From contig NC_065873.1 in assembly GCF_933775445.1 (NCBI RefSeq), positions 5,394,001 through 5,458,000 on the forward strand: a DNA stretch of 64,000 nucleotides, given 5' to 3'. This stretch comes from Argentina anserina. Its lineage: Eukaryota > Streptophyta > Magnoliopsida > Rosales > Rosaceae. The notes beneath the pieces were generated by a model. It was not told where the DNA came from, did no database searches, and was given only the letters and a program-made list of their open reading frames with translations. A program made the position numbers and the translations under genes. This document shows positions 34,453 to 45,750 of the stretch, in pieces; within the stretch, counting starts at the first letter, position 1, and each line of letters begins with the position of its first letter.

Positions 34453-37400
34453 ATGACATCTATAGGGATGTACTTGAGGTTTCCAGTTGTGGTTACACTT
34501 CTGATTTGCCTGACACATGAATCTCTCTCATTTGAATATCAGAAACCGTAAGTCATATCATCACATTCCAAGTTTAAACCAAAATTAGAAAATTCTCTCT
34601 GAAACTTTAATTAATCAATTACTGTGGTAGTTAATAATCTATATTATTGAATACATGGATCCAGTTTTCCTCTTGTTGAAGAAATTTCAAACACTGCTCA
34701 AATTCGTGTATCAAATGAAGCACATGAGGCATTCGCAAATATAACATTTCCAATTGCAGTTGTATCTGTAAGTCTATTAGCTTGGTTGTTATAAATTGAT
34801 AACTATATCTATATCAAAATATCCTTTACAATTGTTTGTTCTTCCCCAATCTGCTCTTACCTTAGGTGATTGGGCCAAAGGCCTCGGGAAAGTCATTTTT
34901 CTTGAATAAATTGCTCCAGCTTTCTTGCAATGAAGGTAAAAGCTTCTTGCCTATTATAAATTTTCAATTTAAGCCTTTAATCCCATTTATGTTTGTTTAA
35001 CTGAATTTTGAACTGAAATGCTCTTCAACTCTAGGCTTCAATGTGGGGGACCTTCATGGCAGGAGTAGAAAAGGTAAATTCTAACTTCTACTTGTATTTA
35101 TAATGTTGTCAAAAGTATATAAATTTACAATTTCTTTTTGCTTGGTGTAGGAATATGGGGAGTGTTGATAAATATAAAGATTGAGGGAGCTCAAAGTGTT
35201 GTGTTATATCTTGACACTGATGCCGTGGACAGGGTTGGAAATACTGAGTTCTATGATGACCGGCAAGTCTCTACGACTCTCATTCATTTGAAATTTTTGT
35301 TTTTACTTTGATCATTGTTCATATTACTTATCCGTTGTTATATTTTGCAGAATTTTTGCTATAGCCACTGTTATGAGTTCTGTACTCATATATAACCTGC
35401 CCGAGACTGTGAGTTTATATAGTTTGATAGAAGTTATTGATGTTGTTAGTTGTTTATAGTTTTCCGTACATAACAGCTTCTTTTATTTTTTATTTGTAGA
35501 TTCACGTAATCGACCTCGATCATTTGTCATTTTCTTTTGAGCTTGCTCAAGAATTTTATGGCCGGTATGCAAGCAGGGTCTTCTATTAGTTTACCGCACT
35601 GATATGGCACTGATATATTTTGTTAGTCCACATTTTTGTAATCAAATAAATTTTTTCTTTTATGGAAGCAGTTGATATCTATGTTGTAATCACCTACACT
35701 AACATGTTTGTTTTCTTATGGTGTTCCGTGCAAATTTATGTGGAAAACAGAGTGAAGGTAATTCATAATGCCTTTAAATGAGTTTATAGTCTATTGTTGT
35801 GTGTACTTTTTTTCTTTTGAAAATGTTAAGTTATATATTGCGCGCTCAAACAGGGTCCAGATGTTCCTTTTGAACCAATGAAGCTTCTTTGGCTCATCCA
35901 GCGTGAGTTTTTAGGTAAGTTAAATAATAATAAATTAATGAAAGATCATGATTTCTCTTTTTTACCATTTCAACTATTTTCAACATTTCAGCAGGTATTT
36001 CTTGAAATAACCTTTTTATGTTGTGTTGTGGTATGCAGAAGGGAAATCTGTAGAGCAAGTGGTGCATGATGCTCTTCTCACCGTCCCTAATCATAATGGT
36101 ATTGGCAATGTATTTTTTTTTCTTATGCACACATGTGTGTGTCAAAATTTAAATTGCAACACTTTGATTTCAATATATGTTTAATACTGTTCACTTTTGA
36201 AAATTGCAGGCAACAAGAACATTGAAATGGTTAACCAAATTCGAGATTCCATAAGTATTATGGGATATAATATCACTGCATTCAGCTTGCCACAGGTATG
36301 AGCTCCTTTCTCAAATATACACCATTTTCTTTGCGTTTTGTCAAGATTATATTGCTGTTTGACTTTCTGGTGATACTGTTTTCATACACAGCCACACCTT
36401 CAGCGATCCAAACTGTGTGACATGCTAGATGACGAGCTGGACCCAACATATATCAAGAACATGGGCCAACTAATTCCTTTTGTTGCTAATATGATCCGCC
36501 TGAAGACATTGCAGGGACAGCCATTACATGGCAAGGAATTCTTGTCACTTCTAGATCAGGTACACGTCTAGACCCATTTTTTATCAAATGCTGTTGATTT
36601 GTATAAACTAGCGGTATAGGTTTTTGTTAAAGTAAATAGGAAAATTGCTACAATAATAAGAAACACTAGGTCCAATAAGTTATCATATAAGAAACTTGGA
36701 AATAGTAGCTTAGCTATCAGAGTGTATACAGTTACTGAGGAATGTTTGTAGCAATTAGGAGTAGCCTCTCTGAATGTTCATATTATTGCTGCATTAGCAA
36801 TGGAAGTATGTATGGATGCTATGCTTTGGCGAATACGCTTTGGTGAATAGCATCTTTGGATTTCCAGATTATATTTCTTCATATCTTTTTTTTGGGTACA
36901 GATATGATGCAGGCCCTAATAGGGGGTTTGGTAGAAAATAGTTAAAAGGGAGAGATACTAAAACCCTTAAGCTAAAAGTTTTGAATAAACTGATTCTATT
37001 GAACTTCAAAAACTGAGAAACCAACATAAGCTATAACTTCTTAAATAACCTAGACTCAACTACTCATAATAAATGCTCATAAACTACTAAACATTACAGC
37101 TAAACACACAAAAAACACAAGAATAAGCAGATAATAATGACAAACACAAGTCAAGAAAACACATTTAATGTAGCTGGACTATAGGGTACTTTTTAGAAGT
37201 CAAGAAAACACATTTAATCTAACTTTTAGACTTTCTAAAGAAATAATGACTGCTTCATTCTCCCCGGGTTGCAGAAAACTCGTCCTCGAGTTTGTACGGA
37301 CTGAGATGTTTGACATTGAAAAGATTTGAAGTCTTTAATTGACTCGGAAGCTATAGTTGATAGGCATTTTCGTTTATTTTCTTGAAAACTTTGCAGGGGC

Positions 37401-40400
37401 CGATTTTTCGATCTTGAGCTTATTGTAAGCTCCAGTAGGAAACATGTCATTTGTTAGAAGTGCCCACACCAAATCACCTTCCTCAAACACAACGCTCCTA
37501 CGGTGTTGATCTGCTGCAGCTTTATACTTCAGATTGCTCTCTTCTATTCTCTTCTGCACCTCTTCATGGTTGGACTTGATATAGTTTGCCATTTCTTCTG
37601 CCCTCTTACTGACTTTGCTTGGATTTGGAAGTGAAGTCAAGTCTAGAACACTGTTTGGAATCTGGCCAGACACTACTTGGAAAGGAATGCACTTCGTGGT
37701 CCGGTTTTGCGACCTGTTGAATGCAAATTCAGCATGTGATAACACCAAATCTCATTCCTTAGGCTTATCACCAACTAGACATCTGAGCATATTTCCCAAA
37801 CTCCGATTGATAACTTCAGTTTGACCATTAGTTTGTGGATGGTAAGCACTGCTGAAACACAACTTAGTTCCAATAATCCTCCACAAGGTCCTCCAAAAAT
37901 GATTAATAAACTTGGGATCACGATCTGAAGTGATGGTGTTGGGTAGGCCATGCAGACGAACCACTTCTTTAAAGAATAAGTTGGCCACATTGGTTGCATC
38001 CATTGTTTTACAACATGGAACAAAATGAGCTATCTTTGAAAATCTGTCCACCACCACCAAAATAGAATCCATCCTCCTTTGAGTTCTAGGCAGGCCAAGG
38101 ATAAAATCTATGCTCACATCTGTCCATGCTGACTTGGGAATAGGTAGAGTATATAACCCAACATTTGTTAACCCACCCTTACTTCTTTGGCACACATGAC
38201 ATCGCTCTACAAACCTTGTGACATCCCGCTTCAACTTTGGCCACCAATAAGTCGAAATGATCAGAGATAGTCTTGTCACATCCAAAATGACCTTCTTGAT
38301 GAAGTTCCTTGAGAATTTTCTCTCTTAAAAAACCTTCTGGAATGCATAACTTGTCACCCTTGAAAAGAAAGCCATCATAAACATTGAAACCATTTTGCTG
38401 ACCAGCCAATATTTGCTCCATAATGGGTGCCAAATATGGATCTTCCTTGTATTGGTCTTTGAAAGCTTCAAACCCCTTCTTGAACCAAGAGAGCTTGTAA
38501 GGTTTTGGATGCTTCTCTTGCTTCAATTTCAGCTTCTGCACTGCTTCTGTTGACACTACATTTTCGCAGCTACCTCCATCAATAATCAAGTTACAGTCCT
38601 TGCCGCCAATCATGTGGTATGAAATATATTCGGACGCAGCCAATCTACTTCTATCTCCTCCTTAGGCATTATCAAGCTTTTATGGATAACTAAGTCCTCA
38701 CCGATGTCTCCATAGACCAATTCCTCATTGCATTCATCATCAACTCCTTCATCATAGATGGGATCTCCCATTTCGTCATGGAATTCCTCTCCTTCAATCA
38801 TGAGCTGCTTATTCTTGTCCAAATGACTGCTGGAAGCTCGCCTACAGTCGGAGGACTTGTGATTTGGCTCTCCACACTTGAAACAACAAAGCTTGGATAC
38901 ATTGTTTTGTCCCTGCTTGACTGGTCTTAAAGGATTTGTACGATTTCTAGCTGTTGCGGGTGAACTTTGAGCCCAAATTTACCAGCTTTAGCAGGTCCTT
39001 GTCCATTGTTTGCTGCTTGGTGGATTGCTGGGTTGGTATTAGCTCTGAAATATGGTCGAGTGCTAGGCTTGCTTTGACGTTTCTCAATTATTACAGCTCG
39101 CTGATGGGCCTCAGACACGGACTAAAAAGTATGAAGATTAAAAACATCCTGCAAATATTCCCTCAAACCTCCAATATACCTTGCAGCCAGCTGTTCTTCA
39201 TCCTCATTTAGGTCGTTTCTGGCCAGCAACATATAAAACTCTCCAGTGTATTCATCCACCAGTCGATCACATTGTCTAAGGTTTTGTAAACGTTGATAAA
39301 GGGTACAAACATAATTAAATGGAAGGAAATTCTCCCTGAGTTTTTTCTTCATCTTCTCCCAGTTCATAATTCTCTCTTTTCCACGTCTTTCTCGCTTCAT
39401 CTTCAGCTGCTCCCACCAGGCAGAGGCTCGTCCCATTAATTTGACTGCTACCAATTTCACCTTGTCATCCGGAACTTCCTTGAGGTCGAATATCCTCTCA
39501 ATAGTATTCAACCAATCAATGAACTCTTCAGCTTGTAAGCTACCATAAAATTCTGGTCTCTCAAGCTTGATGTTCATCTCCCATCTTCGATCATCCTAAA
39601 TAGGTGGCTCCCGATGCGGAACGCGGCCATGAAACGGGTTCTCAAAACTTGCATCTGAGTCATCACTCTGTTCAGCAGATCTTGCAGCTTCCAACTCAGT
39701 TATTCTTTGAGTTAGAAACTCCACTTGTCTCCTGAGTTGCTCAACTTCAGAAGTTGACTGCCTATCTCGCCCTCGCCCAGCCATGGGCTCTAATACCAGT
39801 TGATGCATGCCCTAATAGGATCTGAACTGGGGTTGGGTAGAAAATAGTTAAAAGGGAGAGATACTAAAACCCTTAAGCTAAAAGTTTTGAATAAACTGAT
39901 TCTTTTGAACTTTAAAAACTGAGAAACCAACATAAGCTACAACTTCTTAAATAACCTAGACTCAACTACTCACAATAAATGCTCCTAAACTACTAAACCT
40001 TCCAGCTAAACACACACAAAACACAAGAATAAAGCAGATAATAATGACCAACACAAGTCAAGAAAACACATTTAATGTAGCTGGACTCTATGATACTTTT
40101 TAGAAGTCAAGAAAACACATTTAATCTAACTTTTAGACTTTCCAAAGAAATACTGACTGCTTAAAGATATTTCTTCATTACTTCGTTATAACTACTTTAA
40201 TATTCTAGTTTTTAACATAAAGTTTAACTATAACCTTTACTACTTATTATTGTATCAAACTTGCAGATCCTTGAAGTTGCAAACCACGTGGAGATTCCAT
40301 CCACTGGCTCTCAAATGGATCTTTTCAACCATATGGTTGTTGAGCAGTGTTTACAACTTTATGTTCAGAAAATGGCTGGATTACACTTACCAATTGGGCA

Positions 40401-41087
40401 GCATGAGATCCAAGGTCTGCACCGAAGCTCTATTGACGAAGCTAGACAATGTTCAGTCAACCATTATTTGGGGGGTGGTTTTCAAACAACAAAAGTACTT
40501 CTTAAACTTGAAGAAGAGATACAAAAGGTATGTATAGTCTTTTAATTTAACTCAAGTCCTTTCAATTAAAGTAAATGGCTACATGTTTGATTTCACTTGG
40601 CTATGGAATTTGTTTTTGTAGATCTACAGGTATCTCATTGTGGACAATGAATGCCAATCAGCAAAGTTGTGTGAGGGAATATATAAGAGGTGCATTGATG
40701 TATTTGATAAGATCACCCTCCCGTCTTTGAAGAAGATTACTGAAGTTTCAAAACAATGCAACATAGATTTTGAGCAACAATGTATTGGACCTGCTAAAAA
40801 CTATTACGAGCAGCGGGTGAAGAAGGTTAGGCATTTAAACCTAGTTTTATCTTAGTTGCCATTAATTAGTTTTTTTTATGAACTTTGTTAATGTGCAGCT
40901 CTTGGAAAGGTCTAGCGCTCTAGCTAGGAGAATTTATGATGAAAGACTGCACTGTATTTGGATTGCTGTTGGAGTGCTGCTTTTGGTGATGGTTACAGTT
41001 GCAGGAGCTAGAGTATACTGGAGAAAAAAGATGATGAGGTCCGAATTGGAGCTGCTACCCGTACACAGACCTCTTCACCGAGATTAA
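34453..41087 (+). CDS. Guanylate-binding protein (GBP/atlastin-like), divergent GTPase motifs
   Basis: Fifteen exons join in phase to 525 residues: 34453-34547, 34665-34767, 34866-34935, 35035-35073, 35151-35262, 35351-35408, 35500-35564, 35751-35757, 35854-35914, 36039-36098, 36210-36295, 36392-36559, 40267-40527, 40622-40825, 40899-41087. The protein has an N-terminal signal-like segment (FPVVVTLLICLT), a GBP GTPase domain with P-loop GPKASGKS (69-76) and the GBP hallmarks DDRIFAIATVMSSVLIYNL and FYGRVKGPD, a helical C-terminal domain with GEIPSTGS-like and LEEEIQK segments, and a transmembrane helix near 482-504. Dynamin-related GBPs bind GTP and act on membranes, in plants also in defence. 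Here the DxxG motif reads DTDA (124-127) and the RD motif reads RE (200-201), so GTP turnover may be weak. Intron 5 uses a GC donor, exon 8 is 7 bp long, and intron 12 holds a Gypsy element. Confidence 0.92.
36900..36904. repeat. Target duplication AGATA, left
   Basis: AGATA recurs at 40165-40169 on the far side of the Gypsy element. Confidence 0.85.
36905..37257 (-). repeat. Gypsy 3' LTR
   Basis: TGATGCAGGCCCTAATAGG to TGACTGCTTCA. It is nearly identical to 39801-40164; the other copy has a short extra segment near its start and ends AA instead of CA. Confidence 0.9.
37374..38285 (-). pseudogene. Gypsy integrase in two frames
   Basis: The frame 37752-38285 has the second zinc-finger Cys pair CHVCQ, the core residues in DVSIDFILGLP and TSDRDPKFINHFW, and the Glu in HPQTNGQTEVINR. 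The rest of the protein follows in 37374-37748 (HAEFAFNRS, VVSGQIPNS, VVFEEGDLVW) after a stop or frameshift at about 37750. No chromodomain is seen. The catalytic D, D, E are all present, so breakage of the frame rather than point loss inactivates it. Confidence 0.87.
38179..38643 (-). pseudogene. Gypsy protease fused to integrase N-terminus by deletion
   Basis: The 154-codon frame begins with the protease region (CNLIIDGGSCENVVS, containing the aspartic protease Asp followed by GGS). After HPKPYKLSW it jumps to FKKGFEAFKDQYKEDPYLAP and LHQEGHFGCDKT, which belong to the integrase side. Reverse transcriptase and RNase H, normally about 500 residues, are missing at this junction. Confidence 0.85.
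38844..38885 (-). other. CCHC zinc knuckle of Gypsy gag
   Basis: The minus strand reads CFKCGEPNHKSSDC, a complete CX2CX4HX4C knuckle. Confidence 0.85.
39122..39784 (-). pseudogene. Gypsy Gag, broken
   Basis: Gag starts at the ATG at 39784 (MAGRGRDRQS), only two or three bases after the primer-binding site. A coiled-coil-like segment (EVEQLRRQVEFLTQRITELE) follows. A break near 39590 separates it from the Gag core at 39122-39577 (FIDWLNTIERIFDLKEVPDD, VKLVAVKLMGRASAWWEQLK, LRQCDRLVDEYTGEF). These are typical Ty3/Gypsy retrotransposon gag features. Confidence 0.85.
39801..40164 (-). repeat. Gypsy 5' LTR
   Basis: Direct copy of 36905-37257. It is preceded on the plus strand by the reverse complement of the primer-binding site. 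Confidence 0.9.
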
Positions 41088-43290
41088 GAAGGCAAGGTTT
41101 TTTATTTTTTTAAATTTTTTTTACAAAATGTAATTTTATAGACTTACTTGACTACTCTCTTTCTATCAGAGCACAAATCATTCATGAAGGTTTGCTACAC
41201 AACATGGAAGCTATGACAGACTAGGGAGATGAAGACATGTAATGTAAGAAAATTTAGACTAGGGAGATAATGACATGCAATGTAGGAAAATTTTGAGTAT
41301 TACTTAGAGTAGTTACTTACACGGTTACATGGGCTGTATACTTTTGGTTAAAACCATCTTCAAAAATTTGTATAACTGGACTGGGGTAAGACATGGATGC
41401 TCCTAGATATGGTGAAAACAATACATTGATAAGCTGTCAACAAGTTAAAAGTTGTACTCAAATCCATATGCTGCTACTCTAGTGATTATGCCCCTAATGA
41501 CATATATATCTGCAACATATTTCTTTTAACATTACTGTTTTCCATTATTGAGGATGTATATATTCTCAGCTTTACTTAATGAAGCTCTCATGGTTCTATC
41601 ATAGAAGAGTGAGATAATGATGTTACTAACTCAGACTTACAAATTTTGGGATCATTGAAAAAGGTGGAGCTTGGTGAGTGTTGCATCGTAGTAGTAGATT
41701 GTACAGGATGTGAATGCAATTTTGGTGAAGCTGCTAAACTCAAGTCTACATGGTATGTGTGAATAAAAAAAAATAACTGCTAGATTTACATTAACTTATA
41801 CATCACCAGACATCACCAGACTTCCATTTCATGCTTTTGACCCAGATTGACACAACTAATATCTCTTGTTTCTTTCTTTGCTTGGTTCCCAGAAAATATT
41901 GGAGGCTACTTTTGCTTAAAAAAATGAGACAATTGAAGAAGCACAATAATGATCAACGGATGAGGGTTATCAACACTAGGACTTCCTGAGAAATCAAATT
42001 GACCTGATTATGAATTTGTGAATCTGACTGGGTAATTGTGGAGAGAAGAGTATCATCACTCTTCATGAAGTCTATCCACATTATCCCGCCTCCAATTTTT
42101 GGAAGAGCTAAAAAGACCGACTCTTTCAAAAGGCTGTAAATATGCATTTATGCTTTCTTAGTTCCATATGCATTGTCCCAATGCAATTTTCTCATAATAA
42201 TTGTCATATAGGGTACATTATGAATGAAATATATTCAAAAGAACATGTACTCTTTGTTCTGTTTCTTTTTATTCATAATCTACTTTCTAAATTTGTTTCC
42301 TATATCACTGTCAATTGTTTTCTAGGTGTCACTATGGTGGGGTTATCGAGTAATAGATGCTTAGTTGAGAATTTGCCAAGTATGACATTGTGGAAGGAGA
42401 ACACATGTTGTGGACAGGAGTGTCAAAGCCATATAAGGAAACCATACGAGCTTTTCTAGTTTATTTTCAGAATCAAGTAACTATCTGACATCTTTGCTTT
42501 AATTTTTCCTCTAATTACTCTTTAAAGTGCTGCTAAACTTTTATTAATTGCTTAAGTTGTCTTTTCCTACTGCAAATTATCTGTCGGTTTGATGAATTAT
42601 TTTGCTTCAGTGATGGTAGGTATGTTTTCTCACTTTTCTGTTTCTTTCATTCTGGTGCTTATGCTCATTTTCTTAAATTTCCTTCTGAATATAAAGTTTT
42701 TTAGATGACGTACCTTCTCATAAGAAAGTCTGATTCTTCCTGTGATTAATACCAATGACATGCTTACATTAGGATGTGATTTATTAGTATGATGCAATTC
42801 ATGTATTTCTCAAGACCTATGCATGCATGTGCTTTATATTTTAGTATTGGTTTTTATATTGATTGGATGGAGCACTGCAAATAAATCATAGTTGGCTTTT
42901 CATCACATGTCTGGCAATAATTTTTATTACTTCCTATCCATCATCGGCAACTTGAGCTTATTCTCCTTCCAATTTCTGGAAGATGTTTGAAAAAAAAAAA
43001 AACAACTATTCCTTCATGAATGATCCTTGTTGAACTCTTTTGAGCTATCATCATTTCAAGTAACAACTTGCAAGATTGTGCTTATATTTGACTACACAGA
43101 TTCTCTTTTTGTGTTGTTTGATTCTAGGATGGAAATATATAATACGAGGGCAGAATGAAATTTCTCATCCAACCTATGGGATATATGGCTCTTGTTAAGA
43201 AGGCAGCTTAACTGGGATGATTGAGTCTTCGGCTTGGGAGGAACTCTTATCTACTATTTCTCCATTGGTCATAACGGAAATGAATTCCTA
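41088..43290. other. 3' region of the GBP gene and intergenic DNA
   Basis: The first part probably holds the 3' UTR, perhaps with an intron ending CTTTCTATCAG at 41170. No other gene or repeat was recognised. Confidence 0.4.
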
Positions 43291-43299
43291 TCCTTGCTC

Positions 43300-44360
43300 T
43301 GTTTATAGTGGCGCTGTTTCAAATGTATCCCACAAAGTCCACTGGATCAGACGGGCTGCCACCTTTATTTTTCCAGCATTATTGGGATAGTATAGTAGAG
43401 GATATTACTGCCGCTGTTCAAAATTTTTTGAAGAATGATGAGTTGTTAAAGCAGATTAATTTTACGCACATTTGTTTGATTCCTAAAGTTGATGCTTCTG
43501 AGACTATGGCGGACTTATGACCCATCGCTCTCTGTGATGTGATTTATAAATTGTGTTCAAAAGTGATCACAAATAGGTTGAAGGTGATGTTGCCTAAAAT
43601 CGTTTCACCTTTCTAGAGTGCATTCATTCCAAGGAGGTTGAATACTGACAATACCTTGGCTTCTAATAAGTTAGCACACTTCATTCATAACAAGAGGTCT
43701 GGTGAGGAGTATCTGGCTTTGAAGTTAGATTTGAGCAATTCTTATGACAGAATGGAGTGGGGGTTTCTCCACAAATGTTTTGGAACGAATTATGGAGTGT
43801 ATATTATCTGTTAGATATTCTTTCTTAGTTCGTGGTAAATTGCAAGGTTTATGTGGTACCTACCAGGGGGTTAAGGCAAGGAGATCCATTGTCACCGTAC
43901 TTGTTTTTTCTTGGGACAGAAGGTTGCTTCAAGGCAATGCTATTTGTGAAGGAGCTCCTTTGATTAATCATCTCTTGTTTGCTAATGATAGTTTGTTTAA
44001 TGCGAGTGCTTCCTTACAAGCTTGTCAAGAGATTAGTAATGTTCTACATGTGTATGGAAATGCGTCTGCACAACAAGTGAATTTCAGTAAAAGTTCGATT
44101 TCGTTAAAATAGGCAGGTTATACCATGGAAGCCTCCAAATGCAGGTTGGGTGAAAATAAATGTTGATGGTGCTTTTTACAAGGTTACCGGAACTGGTGGT
44201 ATTGGAGTCATTATTAGAGATGACAAAGGCAAATGTGTGGGTGAAAGCTATGCTCCAGTGAGTAATCTTTCTTCTGCAGAACAAGTGGAAGCATTAGCAG
44301 GGAGCGAGGCGGTTTCACTTGCTGTACAGCGTGACCTCTTTCCATTCGTTCGTTAAGACT
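43300..44360 (+). pseudogene. LINE (non-LTR) reverse transcriptase plus RNase H relic
   Basis: In several frames the strand shows LINE motifs in order: TKSTGSDGLPPLFFQHYW, INFTHICLIPKV, ITNRLK, SAFIPRRL, LDLSNSYDRMEWGFL (RT motif A), GLRQGDPLSPYLFFLG in another frame, and LLFANDSLF (RT motif C with Asp changed to Asn). From 44110 a plant LINE-type RNase H follows (PPNAGWVKINVDGAF, GTGGIGVIIRDDKG). Stops at 43518, 43615 and elsewhere break it, and RT motif spacing is shortened by deletions. No endonuclease or poly-A end was found. Confidence 0.85.
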
Positions 44361-45435
44361 GATTCTGTCACGTACTCTTTATTGGTCGTGCGTATGATGA
44401 CATTACCTTTCATCTACAGATGTCTGGTTCTTATTTTACTGATGCTTATCGTCAAACCAATGTTGTGGCTCACATTTGAGCTAGTTATGCTCGTTCTTCT
44501 TTTAGTTCTTTAAATTGGGGCTCTGAGCCTCCAGCGTGTATTATTGATGTACTGTGTAAGGAGTATATCTTCTAATTTTATTAAGTTGACATCTTTCCAA
44601 AAGAAATCAAGAAGGCTGCTTAAGATTGTTTTCATGATCTGGAAGTTTGGACGTTTTGGTTTTGGTTTTCTGTTAGAACTATTTCGGAAGTTTGAACTTG
44701 TACCAACACATGAATTTTTTTTATAATGAATTTGAGTACTTTAGCGTCATTGCTGTGAAGGTATGGTTCTCTGAGGTGGTGATGGTACTGTTAGTGATGT
44801 AGTAGTGCTGCTCGGAGGAAAATAATTTGTTTCAATTTGAAGGCATGAAGATTGTACTTCCGCATTTTTATTTTCTTCTCTTGAAGTAGACCATTACGTT
44901 AGAATGTTAGATGGTCTTGTAAGTTCTGTTGATGAGTACCTGACCAATTAATTGGCTGTGTTTGGACGCAATATTGATTCTGAAGATTAAAACCAGCTAA
45001 ATGAATCTATTGATCTAACCCACACTGTCTATTCAACTCATTACCATTTCTAGTTAAAGTGATGGACTGATGGCTTATTGTGGACAGGAAGGTGGAAGCT
45101 ATTCAGCTCTTGTACTCTCTTTGAGGATACAGATCGAGGGTATGCCAAAACTCGCTTCATGAGGTAAATGATATTTCATACAAAATAAGATTTTATTTTC
45201 TTTGCAATTATATGTTTCCTCCAAGAAATAAGCAATCAATTAAGATGGCGGAGCCCCTGAAGAGGTAGAGCTAGAGCAGCGAGACAGCACAAAATGGAAA
45301 TTGACAGAGAACTTGAATATATCTCCAGGACTCTCAAGGCATGAAAAATACATTGAAAATTGATATAGAAAAAGAATACCCTACATGGCTACGTGCTATG
45401 GTTCATGTCATTCTCATTCAAGGGGAATACAAAGC
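44361..45435. other. Non-coding stretch after the LINE relic
   Basis: The beginning may contain more of the LINE RNase H. After about 44550 no gene or repeat was recognised. Confidence 0.4.
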
Positions 45436-45606
45436 GGACATAAGCATATATTGAACATTAACAAGTACCTCACCGTGCATCGATATCTTTGGGCACTGAG
45501 GAATTTACATAATAGCTAGGAGATTGGGAATTTGAGATTCTGACTGGCCTGTCATATTTTGATGAACTGAAATAAACAAAATTTGTATGTCCAAAAGAAA
45601 ACCAGA
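45436..45606 (+). repeat. Tail of a duplication unit, copy 1
   Basis: TTGAACATTAACAAGTA, CTTTGGGCACT, TGACTGGCCTG and TTGTATGTCCAAAAGAAA occur here in the same order as downstream of the dead protease (47287-47388, continuing at about 55794-55812 after the Copia insertion). This marks the end of one duplicated unit immediately before the next cystatin gene. Confidence 0.7.
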
Positions 45607-45695
45607 GTTTAGTCATACTACCACGCAAGTTGGACTTTTTTTTTTGTTTTTTTAGAGAAAACCGAATTCAACCAGGAAACTACCTGCTTGGTTGT

Positions 45696-45705
45696 TATAT
45701 AAATA
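45696..45705 (+). promoter_or_regulatory. TATA box of the intact phytocystatin gene
   Basis: TATATAAATA lies 55 bp before the start codon, which places transcription start at about 45727. The leader is short (CTCCACCGACCCCGCAAACC). The dead copy at 3999 has the matching box. Confidence 0.65.
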
Positions 45706-45750
45706 AAGAAGCGAGCCCTAACCTAGCCTCCACCGACCCCGCAAACCATC

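Larger units (their letters stand above)
36905..40164 (-). mobile_element. Ty3/Gypsy retrotransposon in intron 12, RT-deleted
   Basis: Direct LTRs at 36905-37257 and 39801-40164 are flanked by exact AGATA duplications. On the minus strand the order is LTR, primer-binding site (39787-39798, TGGTATTAGAGC), gag, zinc knuckle, protease, integrase, purine tract (GGGGAGAA) and LTR, the Gypsy order. The protease frame passes directly into the integrase zinc-binding region, so reverse transcriptase and RNase H are deleted. It lies antisense to the host gene and inside an intron of 3.7 kb whose splice sites are intact. Confidence 0.93.
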
